Shown piece after piece: positions 34,721 to 44,808 of a stretch of 64,000 nt of DNA. The stretch covers positions 3,038,001 to 3,102,000 of the forward strand of contig NZ_JAQNDK010000001.1 of NCBI RefSeq assembly GCF_028368935.1, written 5' to 3'. Both the position numbers and the translations under genes were made by a program. This DNA comes from Sorangium aterium (GTDB lineage Bacteria > Myxococcota_A > Polyangia > Polyangiales > Polyangiaceae). Position 1 is the first letter of the stretch. Each line of letters starts with the position of its first letter. The notes under the pieces were generated by a model. The model was not told where the DNA came from, made no database searches, and saw only the letters and a program-made list of their open reading frames with translations.

Positions 34721-35144
34721 GCAGGGCCTCTCGCACCCGAATGGGCGTCTTCAGAGCCTTCTCGCGCCTTCTTGTCACGCCCTCGCACGCCCACTCGCCG
34801 ACCTTCCCGATCCTACCGACTCCGACCGGGGGGACCGCAAGCCTCTTTTTCACTTCTTTGCTTCACGGGACGGCCCATTGTGAGCTGGGCTGGTCCCGGG
34901 CGCGCCTCGCCCCGCGGCGCTCGGACGCGAGCGCCGGCGCGGGCACGGTCGCGGGTCACGCGAGCGCAGGACAGCGAGGCTGCGAGGCATCATCAGGCCG
35001 GGCCGGGCTCGGCGCGCGCGGCGTCACGACACGAAGGGCGCTGCCGGCGGGCGACGCCGCCCACCGCGCATCGCGCGCTCCTCGAAGCGCCTGGCCCCAT
35101 CGCGCGCTGCGGGAGGGGCGGCCGCACGGGGCTCCGGCCTACCA

Positions 35145-35163
35145 GGCGTCGGTCGCCGACGCC
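35145..35163 (-). terminator. Hairpin downstream of frr
   Basis: A perfect 8-bp stem GGCGTCGG/CCGACGCC with a 3-nt loop lies 20 nt beyond the frr stop on the reverse strand. No T run follows. Confidence 0.45.
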
Positions 35164-35182
35164 CGCCCGGCCGAGAGCCCGC

Positions 35183-35740
35183 TCACACGTCCAGGATGTC
35201 CTTTTCCTTGCCGGCGATCACCGTGTCGACCAGCTTCGTCCCCTCGGCCACCACGTCGTCGACCTTCTTCTTGGCCCGGTCGGCCTCGTCGCCGCTGACG
35301 TCGCCGTCCTTCTCGAGCGAGTCGATCATCTCGTTCGCGTCCCGGCGGTGCTTCCGGATGGCAACTTTACAGTCCTCTCCGTTCTTCTTCGTCAGCTTCA
35401 CCATCTCCCTGCGCCGCTCCTCCGTCAGCGGCGGGATCGGGAGTCGGATGAGATCCGCGTCCACCTGGGGATTCAGGCCGAGATCGCTCTCCCGGATCGC
35501 CTTCTCGATCGCCTTCACCTGGTTCTTCTCCCAGGGCTTGACGCTGATGAGCCGCGGCTCCGGCACGGACACCGTGGCCATCTGCACGATCGGCGTCGGC
35601 ACGCCGTAGTAGTCGACGCGGATGCCGTCGAGCATGGCCGCGTTCGCGCGCCCGGTGCGCACCTTCGCCAGGTCTCGCCGGAGAGCTTCGATGGCCTTTT
35701 CGATCCCGTCGCGCAGCTCCTTGATGACGTCCTCGAGCAT
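35183..35740 (-). CDS. frr: Ribosome recycling factor
   Basis: This 185-aa protein releases ribosomes from mRNA after termination, together with EF-G. The length is exactly that of the family and the hallmark block ALRRDLAKVRTGRANAAML is present, along with LNPQVDADLIRLPIPPLTEERR and the C-terminal helix ending KEKDILDV. A strong ribosome site (GGAGGAA) precedes the ATG at 35740. Unlike most bacteria, no pyrH or tsf is next to it; the upstream neighbour is a divergent regulator. Confidence 0.97.
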   Translation of the reverse strand: MLEDVIKELRDGIEKAIEALRRDLAKVRTGRANAAMLDGIRVDYYGVPTPIVQMATVSVPEPRLISVKPWEKNQVKAIEKAIRESDLGLNPQVDADLIRLPIPPLTEERRREMVKLTKKNGEDCKVAIRKHRRDANEMIDSLEKDGDVSGDEADRAKKKVDDVVAEGTKLVDTVIAGKEKDILDV

Positions 35741-35885
35741 GATCCGGCTTCCTCCGTGTGGGGCTCGCCCAGCCCGCCCTCTTCGCGGGCGGGGGCGGAG
35801 CTTACCGCGTATTTCCGGGCCGGCGGAGAAATCGATCCGCCCGACCTCGCCGGCGTCGCGGTCGGAAGAGCGCTCGCCTCTGCCT

Positions 35886-35929
35886 GCCCGGGCGCACGCG
35901 GACGCGCGCGCGTCCGCGTGCGCCCGGGC
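35886..35929. repeat. Perfect 44-bp palindrome
   Basis: Bases 35886-35929 form an uninterrupted perfect palindrome: the two 22-bp halves meet at 35907/35908 with no spacer. It lies between the divergent frr and sigma-54-type regulator genes, 146 bp from the frr start and 90 bp from the regulator start. Such symmetry could form a very stable hairpin or cruciform, or serve as a protein-binding site. Confidence 0.75.
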
Positions 35930-36018
35930 GCCGCCGCGCCGCCCACCCCCGTCGAGCACGCACCTCCGCTGTCGCGATCGTGCCGAGCTGTAGTAACTCT
36001 GGGAGGCAGGGCGACCCG

Positions 36019-37500
<1,482 letters not shown>

Positions 37501-37503
<3 letters not shown>

Positions 37504-37540
37504 AGACGGTTGAAGACGCCTGAAGACGGTCGATGACGGT
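37501..37540. repeat. Tandem 10-bp repeat, four copies
   Basis: Four imperfect copies of TGAAGACGGT run from 37501 to 37540, the first one containing the stop codon of the regulator gene. The period of about one helical turn would put each copy on the same face of the DNA. It lies between that gene and a peroxiredoxin gene. Confidence 0.5.
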
Positions 37541-37658
37541 CGACGCTCCCTGACGACACCCGACGGACGCTGACGGCCCCGCCGGGACGCCGCGGAGCGT
37601 GGCCGCGGCGCCTTGCCACAGTCGACTCCGGGGGCGACTTGCGGCAGATTGCGTCGGC

Positions 37659-38132
37659 ATGCTGAAGGTCGGCGAGCGCGCGCCGGAGATCGACACGCTG
37701 GCCATCGACGGCCAGCGCTTCGTGCTGTCGGCGCAGGGTGGGCTCTGCACGGTCGTGTACTTCTTCCCGAAGGCCTTCACGCCCGACTGCACCGTCGAGG
37801 CCCAGCTCTTCCGCGACAACCACGCCGAGATCGCGCTCGCGGGCGCCAGCATCGTCGGCGTCAGCACCGACGACCACACGACGCAGTGCCGGTTCGCCGA
37901 GGCGCAGCAGGTCCCTTACCCGATGATCGCCGACCGCGATCGCAGCGTGTGCCGCGCCTACGGCGTCCTCTGGCCGCTCATCGGCCTCGCCCGGCGGATC
38001 ACCTACGTCATCACGCCCGCCCTGGAGATCGCTGCGGTCTTCCACCACGAGTTCCAGGCCAGGAAGCACCGCGACGACGTGCTCTCGTTCATCGACAAGC
38101 GCTTCCGGGCGGCGCGCCCCCGCGCGGAATGA
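37659..38132 (+). CDS. Peroxiredoxin (AhpC/TSA, Bcp-like)
   Basis: This 157-aa thiol peroxidase reduces peroxides. The peroxidatic Cys is C44 in the motif FPKAFTPDC. A possible resolving Cys is in HTTQCRFAEAQ (the second Cys is spaced as in PrxQ/Bcp-type enzymes more than in AhpC), and GVSTDDHTTQ follows the usual pattern. There is no signal peptide, so it is cytoplasmic. The ATG at 37659 starts with MLKVGERAPEID, the standard N-terminus. The stop is directly adjacent to the glycosylase ATG, so the two are likely one transcript linking peroxide defence and base repair. Confidence 0.9.
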   Translation: MLKVGERAPEIDTLAIDGQRFVLSAQGGLCTVVYFFPKAFTPDCTVEAQLFRDNHAEIALAGASIVGVSTDDHTTQCRFAEAQQVPYPMIADRDRSVCRAYGVLWPLIGLARRITYVITPALEIAAVFHHEFQARKHRDDVLSFIDKRFRAARPRAE

Positions 38133-38791
38133 ATGAGCGCGGAGCCCGCCGTGCGCCCCACCCCCGAGCCCAGCGAAGGCGCCGCGCTCCTCGACGGAGC
38201 GACGCCGCTGCCGCGTGACTTCTACGCTCGCCCCGCGCTCGTCGTCGCGCGGGCGTGCATCGGCAAGGTGCTCGTCCACACGACGCCCGAGGGCACCGCC
38301 GCAGGACGCATCGTCGAGACCGAGGCTTACCGCGGCCCGGAAGACCTCGCCGCGCACAGCGCGGGCGGGCGACGGACCGTGCGGACGGAGGTCATGTTTG
38401 GCCCGGCGGGCTATGCGTACCTGTTCCAGCTCTACGGCATGCACTGGGCGTTCAACATCGTCGTGGCCTCGGAGGGAGAGCCGCACGCTGTCCTCATCCG
38501 CGCCATCGAGCCGATGATCGGCCTCCCGCTCATGAGCCGCCGGCGGGGCGTCGCGCCTGGGCGGATCGAGCTCACCAACGGGCCGGGGAAGCTGTGCAAG
38601 GCGCTGGGGCTCGACCGCTCCGCGTACGGGATGGATGTCTGCGGAGCGCAGCTCTCGCTGCTCCCCGGGCTGCTGGACCCATCGGCAGGTCGCCTCGCAT
38701 CAACGTCGACTATGCAGGTGCGTGGGCGAAGAAGCCGTGGCGATTCTACGAACGCGGCAATCGCTATGTCTCCGTTCCGCCTCGCCATTGA
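38133..38791 (+). pseudogene. 3-methyladenine DNA glycosylase (AAG/Mpg family), frameshifted near the 3' end
   Basis: The first frame encodes an almost complete alkyladenine-type DNA glycosylase that removes alkylated purines. Seen: PRDFYARPALVVARACIGK, then GRIVETEAYRGPEDLAAHS with the catalytic Glu, YLFQLYGMHWAFNIV, HAVLIRAIEP and LTNGPGKLCKALGLD. After GLLD (about 38678) this frame turns to nonsense and stops at 38801. The expected C-terminus (PIGRSPRINVDYAG, then KPWRFYERGNRYVS) appears in the frame two bases ahead and stops at 38791. So a net two-base loss or one-base gain lies near 38676-38680, either a real mutation or an assembly error. The coordinates given span the full original gene. 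If real, the last 37 residues are scrambled and activity is probably lost. Confidence 0.85.
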
Positions 38792-38858
38792 GAGGGCGTG
38801 AGGGCGCGAGCGCTCGAAGCGCTCGCGCCCGGGCCCAGGATCGCGCGACAATGGGCGC

Positions 38859-40049
38859 ATGGGATTCTGGCCTTTCGGGGGGCGTGAACCTGCCAACGTC
38901 GAGAGCGCGTCGCAGGTCGTCACGGCGGACACGCATCGGGAGACCGTGCGGGGAAAGTTAACGCTCTATTTCAAGGAGCCGCAGACGCGGAGCGCCGCGG
39001 ACAGGGCCGCGGAGCGGTGCGCGCAGCTCGCCGGAGACCTGCTGCGCGAGGCCGCAGAGCACCAGCCGCTCCTCGGCAAGGAGGCCGATCTCGCCGCGGC
39101 CATCGCGGACCGCGCGCCGCGCGGCATCCCGGGGCTCCGCGCGATCGAGCTCGCGGCGCTTCACGTTGTGACCGAGCGCACCACGCAGTCGCGGCGCGGC
39201 GAGCCGACGTCGGTCCAGGATCCCACGCGGACCGTGGGCGCGCGCACGCAGTCGAACAAGCCCTCGCCGGTCGGCGTGAGCCGGCCCACCGGCGTGTCGC
39301 CGGCCAGCAGCCGCGCCCTGTCGCAGGCTCCCGGCGCGCCGCCGGCCGTCGGTCGCAACACGCCGTCGAGCATCCCGCCGCCCATCAGCGTGCGCTCGCC
39401 GCCGAGCTCCGGCGCGCCACGCTCCCGCGCTGGCGGCGCGGGCGCCGCGCGGGGGTCGAGCCCGGGGCTTATCGGCTCGCCCCCCACCGTGATCGCGGCC
39501 GCGCTCGCGCCGCTGCTGCGCGACGCGTCCACGCGGCTGCTCCTCGGATGCCTGCGGGCGCACGACCTGATCATCGTGCGCCGCGTCGCGATCGATCCGG
39601 GCGCGGCCGATCAGCTGGCCGCGCTGTTGCCCGTCTCGGAGGCGCCGCCGGGTGAGTTCGAGGCGAGCCGGGCCGCCGAGCTCTCCCGCTGGCACACGGT
39701 GCTCGGCTCGCCCGTGATCAGCCAGCTGCGCACGGAGTCGTGCGCGATCAGCGCGCAGAAGGCCCGGGCCGCGCTGGGCGCCGCGAACATCGCGGCGGGC
39801 GTCGCGGGGGAGCTGATCGACGCGCTCTGCCGCACCGCCTTCCCGGGCCTCGCGCTGTCGAGCGCCCACATCGATCGCTACGCGGAGCAGGATCTGAACG
39901 AGCTGGCGGCCGAGAGCATGGCGCGCATCCTCCGGCACCCGAACTCGAAGCCGCTCCGCCTCGCGCTCGGCCCGCTGCTCGACGCGGTGCACGGCGATGT
40001 GGACGGCATCTCCCGCCTCGCGAAGGCCTCGCTCGGCAGCGCGCACTGA
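38859..40049 (+). CDS. Hypothetical protein
   Basis: This 396-aa soluble protein has two ordered ends and a disordered middle. Residues about 15-105 form a helical domain (KLTLYFKEPQTRSAADRAAERC), residues about 110-205 are a Ser/Pro/Gly-rich linker, and residues about 210-396 are a second helical domain (LAPLLRDASTRLLLGCLRAHDLIIVRRV, then ESMARILRHPNSKPLRLA). No family is recognised. It lies between the glycosylase and the DUF885 lipoprotein genes on the same strand. Confidence 0.7.
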   Translation: MGFWPFGGREPANVESASQVVTADTHRETVRGKLTLYFKEPQTRSAADRAAERCAQLAGDLLREAAEHQPLLGKEADLAAAIADRAPRGIPGLRAIELAALHVVTERTTQSRRGEPTSVQDPTRTVGARTQSNKPSPVGVSRPTGVSPASSRALSQAPGAPPAVGRNTPSSIPPPISVRSPPSSGAPRSRAGGAGAARGSSPGLIGSPPTVIAAALAPLLRDASTRLLLGCLRAHDLIIVRRVAIDPGAADQLAALLPVSEAPPGEFEASRAAELSRWHTVLGSPVISQLRTESCAISAQKARAALGAANIAAGVAGELIDALCRTAFPGLALSSAHIDRYAEQDLNELAAESMARILRHPNSKPLRLALGPLLDAVHGDVDGISRLAKASLGSAH

Positions 40050-40107
40050 GGCCGATGCCGCCGCTCGGCACGTTCCCTTCTCGGCGAGCTGGCGCTAGGA
40101 GGCGTGG

Positions 40108-41952
40108 GTGCGACACCATGGTCTCTTCGATGAGCTCTCGTTCTCCCGCAGATCGCTCCGCGCCCACCTGCCCCTGCTCGTCGCGCTGCTCTGCGCGTGC
40201 GGGTCGACCGAGCGCGCCGTCCCGCCGCCCGTCACGAAGGCGGCCGTCGTGAGCCCGGCCGACGCTCGATCCGGCGAAGCGGGCGCCGAGCAGGCGCTCG
40301 CGGCCTTGTCGGCGCGCGTGCTCGAGGAGTACCTGCGCGACGAGCCGGTCCGCGCCACCGAGGCGGGGGACCACCGGTACGACGCCGCGTGGCCGGACGC
40401 CACCGAGCAGGGCGAGGCCTCGCGCAGGCGCACGATCGAGGCGGCGCTTGCCGAGCTCGGAGCGCTGCCCACGGCGAGCCTGGGCGTCGAGAGCCGCGTC
40501 GACGCGGCCATGATGGAGAACCAGCTGCGCTCCTGGCTGTTCGCGATCGACGAGCTCCGCGAGGCGACGTGGAACCCGATGGTGTACACGGGCCTCATCG
40601 GCGACGGGCTCGATCCCCTGATCACGAGGAGCTTCGCGCCGCTCGAGGAGCGCCTGCGGAGCCTCCGGGGTCGCCTCTCGGGCGTCCCCGCGCTCGTGCG
40701 GGCTGCGGAGCAGCGCCTCACGGCGGCGCCGCCGCGCATCCACACCGAGACGGCGATCGCGCAGAACAAGGGGCTCATCGCGCTCTGCAAGTCCGAGCTC
40801 CCGGCGCTGTTCGCGTCGGTCCCGGCGCAGCAGGCCGAGCTCGACGCGGCCGCGAGGGCGGCGGCGGCGGCGCTCGAGGGCTTCCAGGCGTTCCTCGAGA
40901 AGGACCTGCTCCCGAGGAGCAACGGCGACTTCCGGCTGGGGCGCGCGCGCTTCGAGAAGAAGCTCCGGTTCACGCTGGACGACGCCGCCATCGACATCGA
41001 CGGCGTTGTCGCGAGCGCCCGCGCGCTGCTCGCAGCGACGCACGCCGAGATGCTCGAGACCTCGAGGGAGCTCTGGCCGGCGCTCTTCGGGAAGCAGCCC
41101 TTCCCGAGGGTCGAGGCGCAGGACGAGAAGATGGCCGCGATCCGGAAGGTGCTCGACGCGCTCGCGGCCGATCACCCCACGAACGCGACCATCGTGAAGG
41201 CGTCCGAGGAGCTCCTCGCGAAGGCGACCGACTTCGTCCGCGCGCACGACCTCGTGCGCATCCCGGAGGAGCCCTGCCGGGTGATCGAGATGCCCGAGTA
41301 CCGCCGCGGCGTCGCGATCGCCTACTGCGACGCGTCCGGCCCGCTCGAGGCGAAGCAGGAGACGTTCTTCGCGATCGCGCCGACGCCGAAGGACTGGCCG
41401 AAGGCGCGCGTGGACTCGTTCTACCGCGAGTACAACTCGAGCATGCTCGCCGACCTCACCGTCCACGAGGCGATGCCGGGCCACTTCCTGCAGCTGATGC
41501 ACAACAACAGGTTCCCCTCGAAGTTCCGCGCGGTCTTCTCGAGCGGCCCGTTCGTCGAGGGGTGGGCGGTCTACACCGAGTGGCTGATGGCCCACCACGG
41601 CTTCGGCGGCCCGAGGGTGCGGATGCAGCGCCAGAAGATGGTGCTTCGCATGTCGGTGAACGCCCTCCTCGACCACGGGGTGCACGCGGGCACCATGGGC
41701 GAGGAAGAGGCGCTCGCGCTCATGACGAAGGACGCCTTCCAGGAGGAAGGCGAGGCCGTCGGCAAGTGGCGGCGCGCCCGGCTCACGAGCGCGCAGCTCA
41801 CCACGTACTTCCACGGCTTCACCGAGATGATGCGCCTGCGCGCCGAGCACGAGCGCAAGCCAGGCTTCACCGAGCGCGCCTACCACGACCGCCTGCTCAG
41901 CCACGGCTCGCCGTCCGTGCGGCACCTCCCGGCGTTGCTCGCGCAGGAGTAG
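40108..41952 (+). CDS. DUF885 family lipoprotein (putative M3-like metallopeptidase)
   Basis: This 614-aa protein starts at a GTG with AGGAGG 5 nt upstream. A signal peptide with lipobox (LLVALLCAC) suggests it is anchored in the envelope. The mature part is almost entirely helical. The family's zinc-binding signature is seen as VHEAMPGHFLQLMHNNR at about residues 451-467 (HExxPGH), and a second conserved block RFPSKFRAVFSSGPFVEGWAVYTE follows. DUF885 proteins are widespread and thought to be peptidases of the M3-like/zincin group, but substrates are unknown. The gene is convergent with prfC and separated from it by a long hairpin. Confidence 0.88.
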   Translation: MRHHGLFDELSFSRRSLRAHLPLLVALLCACGSTERAVPPPVTKAAVVSPADARSGEAGAEQALAALSARVLEEYLRDEPVRATEAGDHRYDAAWPDATEQGEASRRRTIEAALAELGALPTASLGVESRVDAAMMENQLRSWLFAIDELREATWNPMVYTGLIGDGLDPLITRSFAPLEERLRSLRGRLSGVPALVRAAEQRLTAAPPRIHTETAIAQNKGLIALCKSELPALFASVPAQQAELDAAARAAAAALEGFQAFLEKDLLPRSNGDFRLGRARFEKKLRFTLDDAAIDIDGVVASARALLAATHAEMLETSRELWPALFGKQPFPRVEAQDEKMAAIRKVLDALAADHPTNATIVKASEELLAKATDFVRAHDLVRIPEEPCRVIEMPEYRRGVAIAYCDASGPLEAKQETFFAIAPTPKDWPKARVDSFYREYNSSMLADLTVHEAMPGHFLQLMHNNRFPSKFRAVFSSGPFVEGWAVYTEWLMAHHGFGGPRVRMQRQKMVLRMSVNALLDHGVHAGTMGEEEALALMTKDAFQEEGEAVGKWRRARLTSAQLTTYFHGFTEMMRLRAEHERKPGFTERAYHDRLLSHGSPSVRHLPALLAQE

Positions 41953-41959
41953 CGGTGAG

Positions 41960-41991
41960 GCCGCGCGCGGCCGATAAGGGCCGCGCGCGGC
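41960..41991. terminator. Long GC-rich hairpin between convergent genes
   Basis: A 13-bp perfect stem with a GATAAG loop (41960-41991) lies between the DUF885 stop (41952) and the prfC stop (41998). It is the strongest hairpin in the window and is placed to terminate both transcripts. Confidence 0.6.
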
Positions 41992-41997
41992 GGAAGG

Positions 41998-43590
41998 TCA
42001 CACTGGAGTGATCGAGCCGCCGAGCTCGACGAAGCGCGCCTTGGGGAACGCCTTCTGGCAGGCCTCGAGCTGCCAGTCGCCCTTGAAGAGCACGACGTGG
42101 TTCCCGTGCACGTCGAGGGCGCCGTAGCCGTAGAGGTTCGACTCGAGCTCCGCGAGGGGCACCGGCTCGCCCTCGACCCAGCGGGCCAGGCTGAACGAGA
42201 GCCGCTCGATCCGGGCGTCGACGCCGTACTCGGCCGCGAGGCGGTGCTTCACGACGTCGAACTGGAGCTCGCCCACGACCCCCAGGATCGCCTCGCCCTC
42301 CCGCCCCTCAGGCGGCCGGAAGAGCTGGACCGAGCCCTCCTGCGCGAGCTGCTCGAGCCCCTTCTTGAGCTGCTTGCGCTTCATGGGATCGATCATGACG
42401 ACGCGGGCGAACTGCTCCGGCGGGAACTGCGGCAGCGGGGCGTACTTCACGGGCGAGCCGCTGCAGAGCGAGTCGCCGATGAGGAAGAGCCCCGGGTCGA
42501 AGACGCCGATGATGTCGCCCGCGAAGCCGTCCTCCACGAGCGTGCGCTCCTGGGCCATGAACTGCACCGGGTTGGTGAGCCGGATGTCGCGGTCGAGGCG
42601 CACGTGGTGCACCTTCATCCCGCGCTCGTAACGGCCGGAGCAGACGCGGAGGAACGCGATCCTGTCGCGGTGAGCCCGGTCCATGTTCGCCTGGATCTTG
42701 AAGACGAACGCGGTGAAGCGGTCGTCGTCCGGGGCGATGGGGCCCTTGTCGCTGCCGCGCGGCGCGGGCGGGGGCATGAGCTCGATGAAGGCGTCCAGGA
42801 ACTGCGGCAGGCCGAAGTTGGTGATGGCGCTGCCGAAGAACATGGGCGTGACCTCGCCGCGGGCGAGCTTGTCGCGATCGAGCGCGTCGCCGGCGGCGTC
42901 GATGAGCTCGATGTCCTCGCGCAGCTGGCGGGCGCCCTCCTCGTCGAGCGCCTCGACGAGCTCGGGCGCGTCGAGCGAGACGACCTCCATCGGGGCGATC
43001 TCGGCGCCGTGCGCGACGAGCTCGAAGAGGAAGACCTGCTTGCGCTCACGATGGTAGACGCCGCGGAACTTGCCGCCCGCCGAGATGGGCCAGGTGACGG
43101 GGTAGACGCCGATGCCGAGGACCTCCTCGACCTCGCCGATCAGCTCGAACGGGTCGCGACCGGGGCGGTCGAGCTTGTTGACGAAGGTGAAGATCGGCAT
43201 CTGCCGGAGCTTGCAGACACGGAAGAGCTTCTTCGTTTGCGTCTCGACGCCCTTCGCGCAGTCGAGGATCATGATGGCAGCGTCGGTCGCCATCAACGCG
43301 CGGTAGGTGTCCTCGCTGAAGTCGGCGTGGCCGGGGGTGTCGACCAGGCTCAGGAGGCGGCCCTTGTACGGGAACTGGAGAACGCTGGTCGAGATGGAGA
43401 TGCCGCGCTCGCGCTCCATCTCCATCCAGTCGCTCACGGCGTGGGCGCGCGCCTTCTTGGCCTTCACGGCGCCGGCGAGCTGGATGGCGCCTCCGTACAG
43501 CAGGAGCTTCTCGGTTAGGGTGGTCTTGCCAGCGTCGGGGTGGGAGATGATCGCGAACGTCTTTCGACGGGCGATCTCGCGGGTGAGCAT
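41998..43590 (-). CDS. prfC: Peptide chain release factor 3 (GTPase)
   Basis: This 530-aa GTPase removes RF1/RF2 from the ribosome after peptide release. It has the G motifs: SHPDAGKTTLTEKLLLYGG (P-loop), the ERERGISISTSV switch-1 region with the RF3-typical spacing, DTPGHADFSEDTYRAL, and NKLDRPGRDPFEL (G4). The closing block VVGELQFDVVKHRLAAEYG is also family-typical. The length is standard. The ATG at 43590 starts the conserved MLTREIARRKTFAI; a GTG upstream in frame is possible but not needed. It lies between two convergent neighbours and probably forms a one-gene transcript. Confidence 0.95.
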   Translation of the reverse strand: MLTREIARRKTFAIISHPDAGKTTLTEKLLLYGGAIQLAGAVKAKKARAHAVSDWMEMERERGISISTSVLQFPYKGRLLSLVDTPGHADFSEDTYRALMATDAAIMILDCAKGVETQTKKLFRVCKLRQMPIFTFVNKLDRPGRDPFELIGEVEEVLGIGVYPVTWPISAGGKFRGVYHRERKQVFLFELVAHGAEIAPMEVVSLDAPELVEALDEEGARQLREDIELIDAAGDALDRDKLARGEVTPMFFGSAITNFGLPQFLDAFIELMPPPAPRGSDKGPIAPDDDRFTAFVFKIQANMDRAHRDRIAFLRVCSGRYERGMKVHHVRLDRDIRLTNPVQFMAQERTLVEDGFAGDIIGVFDPGLFLIGDSLCSGSPVKYAPLPQFPPEQFARVVMIDPMKRKQLKKGLEQLAQEGSVQLFRPPEGREGEAILGVVGELQFDVVKHRLAAEYGVDARIERLSFSLARWVEGEPVPLAELESNLYGYGALDVHGNHVVLFKGDWQLEACQKAFPKARFVELGGSITPV

Positions 43591-43954
43591 CGGGTCGGGC
43601 ACAGCGGCGCGGCAGGATAGAGTCCGTGGGGGCTGCGTCAACCCAAGGGGCGACGGAGCCAGGGCGGGCGGTGGTGGTGCGCGAGCGGGCGGCGGGGGTC
43701 CCCCCACGAACTCGGGCCTTTTGGGGGGCTATGGGCGCGCTGGACGGGAGACTCGGTCAGAGAGGGGGCGCTGCGGGGCGGGCCGGCCCTCGGGGTTCGT
43801 GGGGCCCACCCCCGCCGCCCGCTCGCGCACCACCCCCGCCCGCCCTGGCTCTTTGTAAGGGGGCCTTTGGAAGGGGCGGGGCGGCCGATGGGGGTCGTGG
43901 TCCCGGCGGGGGTCGCGCGCGGGATGACGTGGCTCGGGTCTTTGTAAGGGAGCG
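43591..43954. other. Intergenic region with a large inverted repeat
   Basis: There is no gene here. It holds the 55-bp inverted repeat pair 43657-43711 and 43795-43850, and a short direct repeat (TCTTTGTAAGGG) just outside the right arm (about 43850) and again near 43940, next to the following gene. Base composition is dominated by G and C runs. Confidence 0.6.
43657..43850. repeat. 55-bp near-perfect inverted repeat
   Basis: The left arm 43657-43711 and the right arm 43795-43850 are reverse complements with a handful of mismatches, separated by about 83 bp of GC-rich DNA. The arms are too far apart for an ordinary terminator. The pattern fits a small repeat element (MITE- or REP-like) or a recombination product. 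A TCTTTGTAAGGG word recurs to the right of it. Confidence 0.7.
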
Positions 43955-44686
43955 TTATTTCGGGGCGCGAAGGGAGAGGGAGACGGTCACGCCTACGGGG
44001 TCGGCGCTGGGGGTGCCGATGGGCTTGTTCTTCAGGAGCTGACGGATGCAGCGCTGCGCGTCGGGGGTGATGCCCCGAGAGTCGAGGATCTCGACCCCCT
44101 CGGCGCGGCCGCGCACCCGGACGAGGAACTGGACCTTGATGCTGCCCGACGCGCCAGAGAGGCCGCCATTGTCGGCAACACACTTCGCCAGGTCGGGGGC
44201 GACCTTTTCTAGACGCTTGGCCACGTTCGGGACGTCGCCGTTCATGAACTCGGGCTCCTTGACCTCCACGAGAGGGGGCGGGGCCGACACGATCGATGCG
44301 TCGGGTACGCCGCCGTCGATGGGGCCGGCATCGCCGGGAACACCGCCGTCGGGAGGGAGGGCGCCGCCGTCAGGCGGCGGGGCGCCGCCGTCGGGAGGGG
44401 GCGGCTCGGGCTGCGGCGACGGGGGGAGCCAGCCGGCATCCGCCTCGCCCGGCTCTAGGCACCGCACGAAGCCACGGTGAGGATCCTCCAGCGCGCCGTG
44501 CGGACACCGCGGAGCGCCGCCGGCGTCAGGCGTCGCCGCCGTGATCCACCCCTGATCCGGCGGCTCCTGCCGCGGCGGCGCGCCGCCCTCGGCGACCGCG
44601 CCGACGCAGGCGCCGACAGCGCCCATCGACAGCGCCACAGAGATCGCCCACTGACCAAGACGCCCACCTGCTGCTCTCCACCGCAT
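43955..44686 (-). CDS. Exported AgmX/TonB-like C-terminal domain protein
   Basis: This 243-aa protein has a signal-like hydrophobic start (MRWRAAGGRLGQWAISVALSMG), a long Pro/Gly/Asp-rich middle with PPPDGG-type repeats (PPPDGGALPPDGGVPGDA), and a compact C-terminal domain of about 100 residues (DVPNVAKRLEKVAPDLAKCV, then QFLVRVRGRAEGVEIL and QRCIRQLLKN). This plan matches the AgmX/PglI and TonB-like C-terminal domain group of myxobacteria. Function unknown; the C-terminal domain could bind an envelope partner. The start is preceded by CTCTCC rather than a clear ribosome site. Confidence 0.7.
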   Translation of the reverse strand: MRWRAAGGRLGQWAISVALSMGAVGACVGAVAEGGAPPRQEPPDQGWITAATPDAGGAPRCPHGALEDPHRGFVRCLEPGEADAGWLPPSPQPEPPPPDGGAPPPDGGALPPDGGVPGDAGPIDGGVPDASIVSAPPPLVEVKEPEFMNGDVPNVAKRLEKVAPDLAKCVADNGGLSGASGSIKVQFLVRVRGRAEGVEILDSRGITPDAQRCIRQLLKNKPIGTPSADPVGVTVSLSLRAPK

Positions 44687-44808
44687 CGGCCGGTGTGATA
44701 CTGCGGAACGGGCGCGCGTACAGGAGAAACCGCGGCGAGCTCGTCGAGGCTGCCGCAAGGCGCTCGCCCCCGGCGACGACCGGGGCCCCGAAGGCCGCGA
44801 AAGCAGGC

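Larger units (their letters stand above)
34643..35182. other. Intergenic region
   Basis: No gene is supported; open frames here are Arg/Ala-rich and lack ribosome sites. The left end carries the PP2C promoter candidate and the right end a hairpin that follows the frr stop. The DNA between is moderately GC-rich and featureless. Confidence 0.5.
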
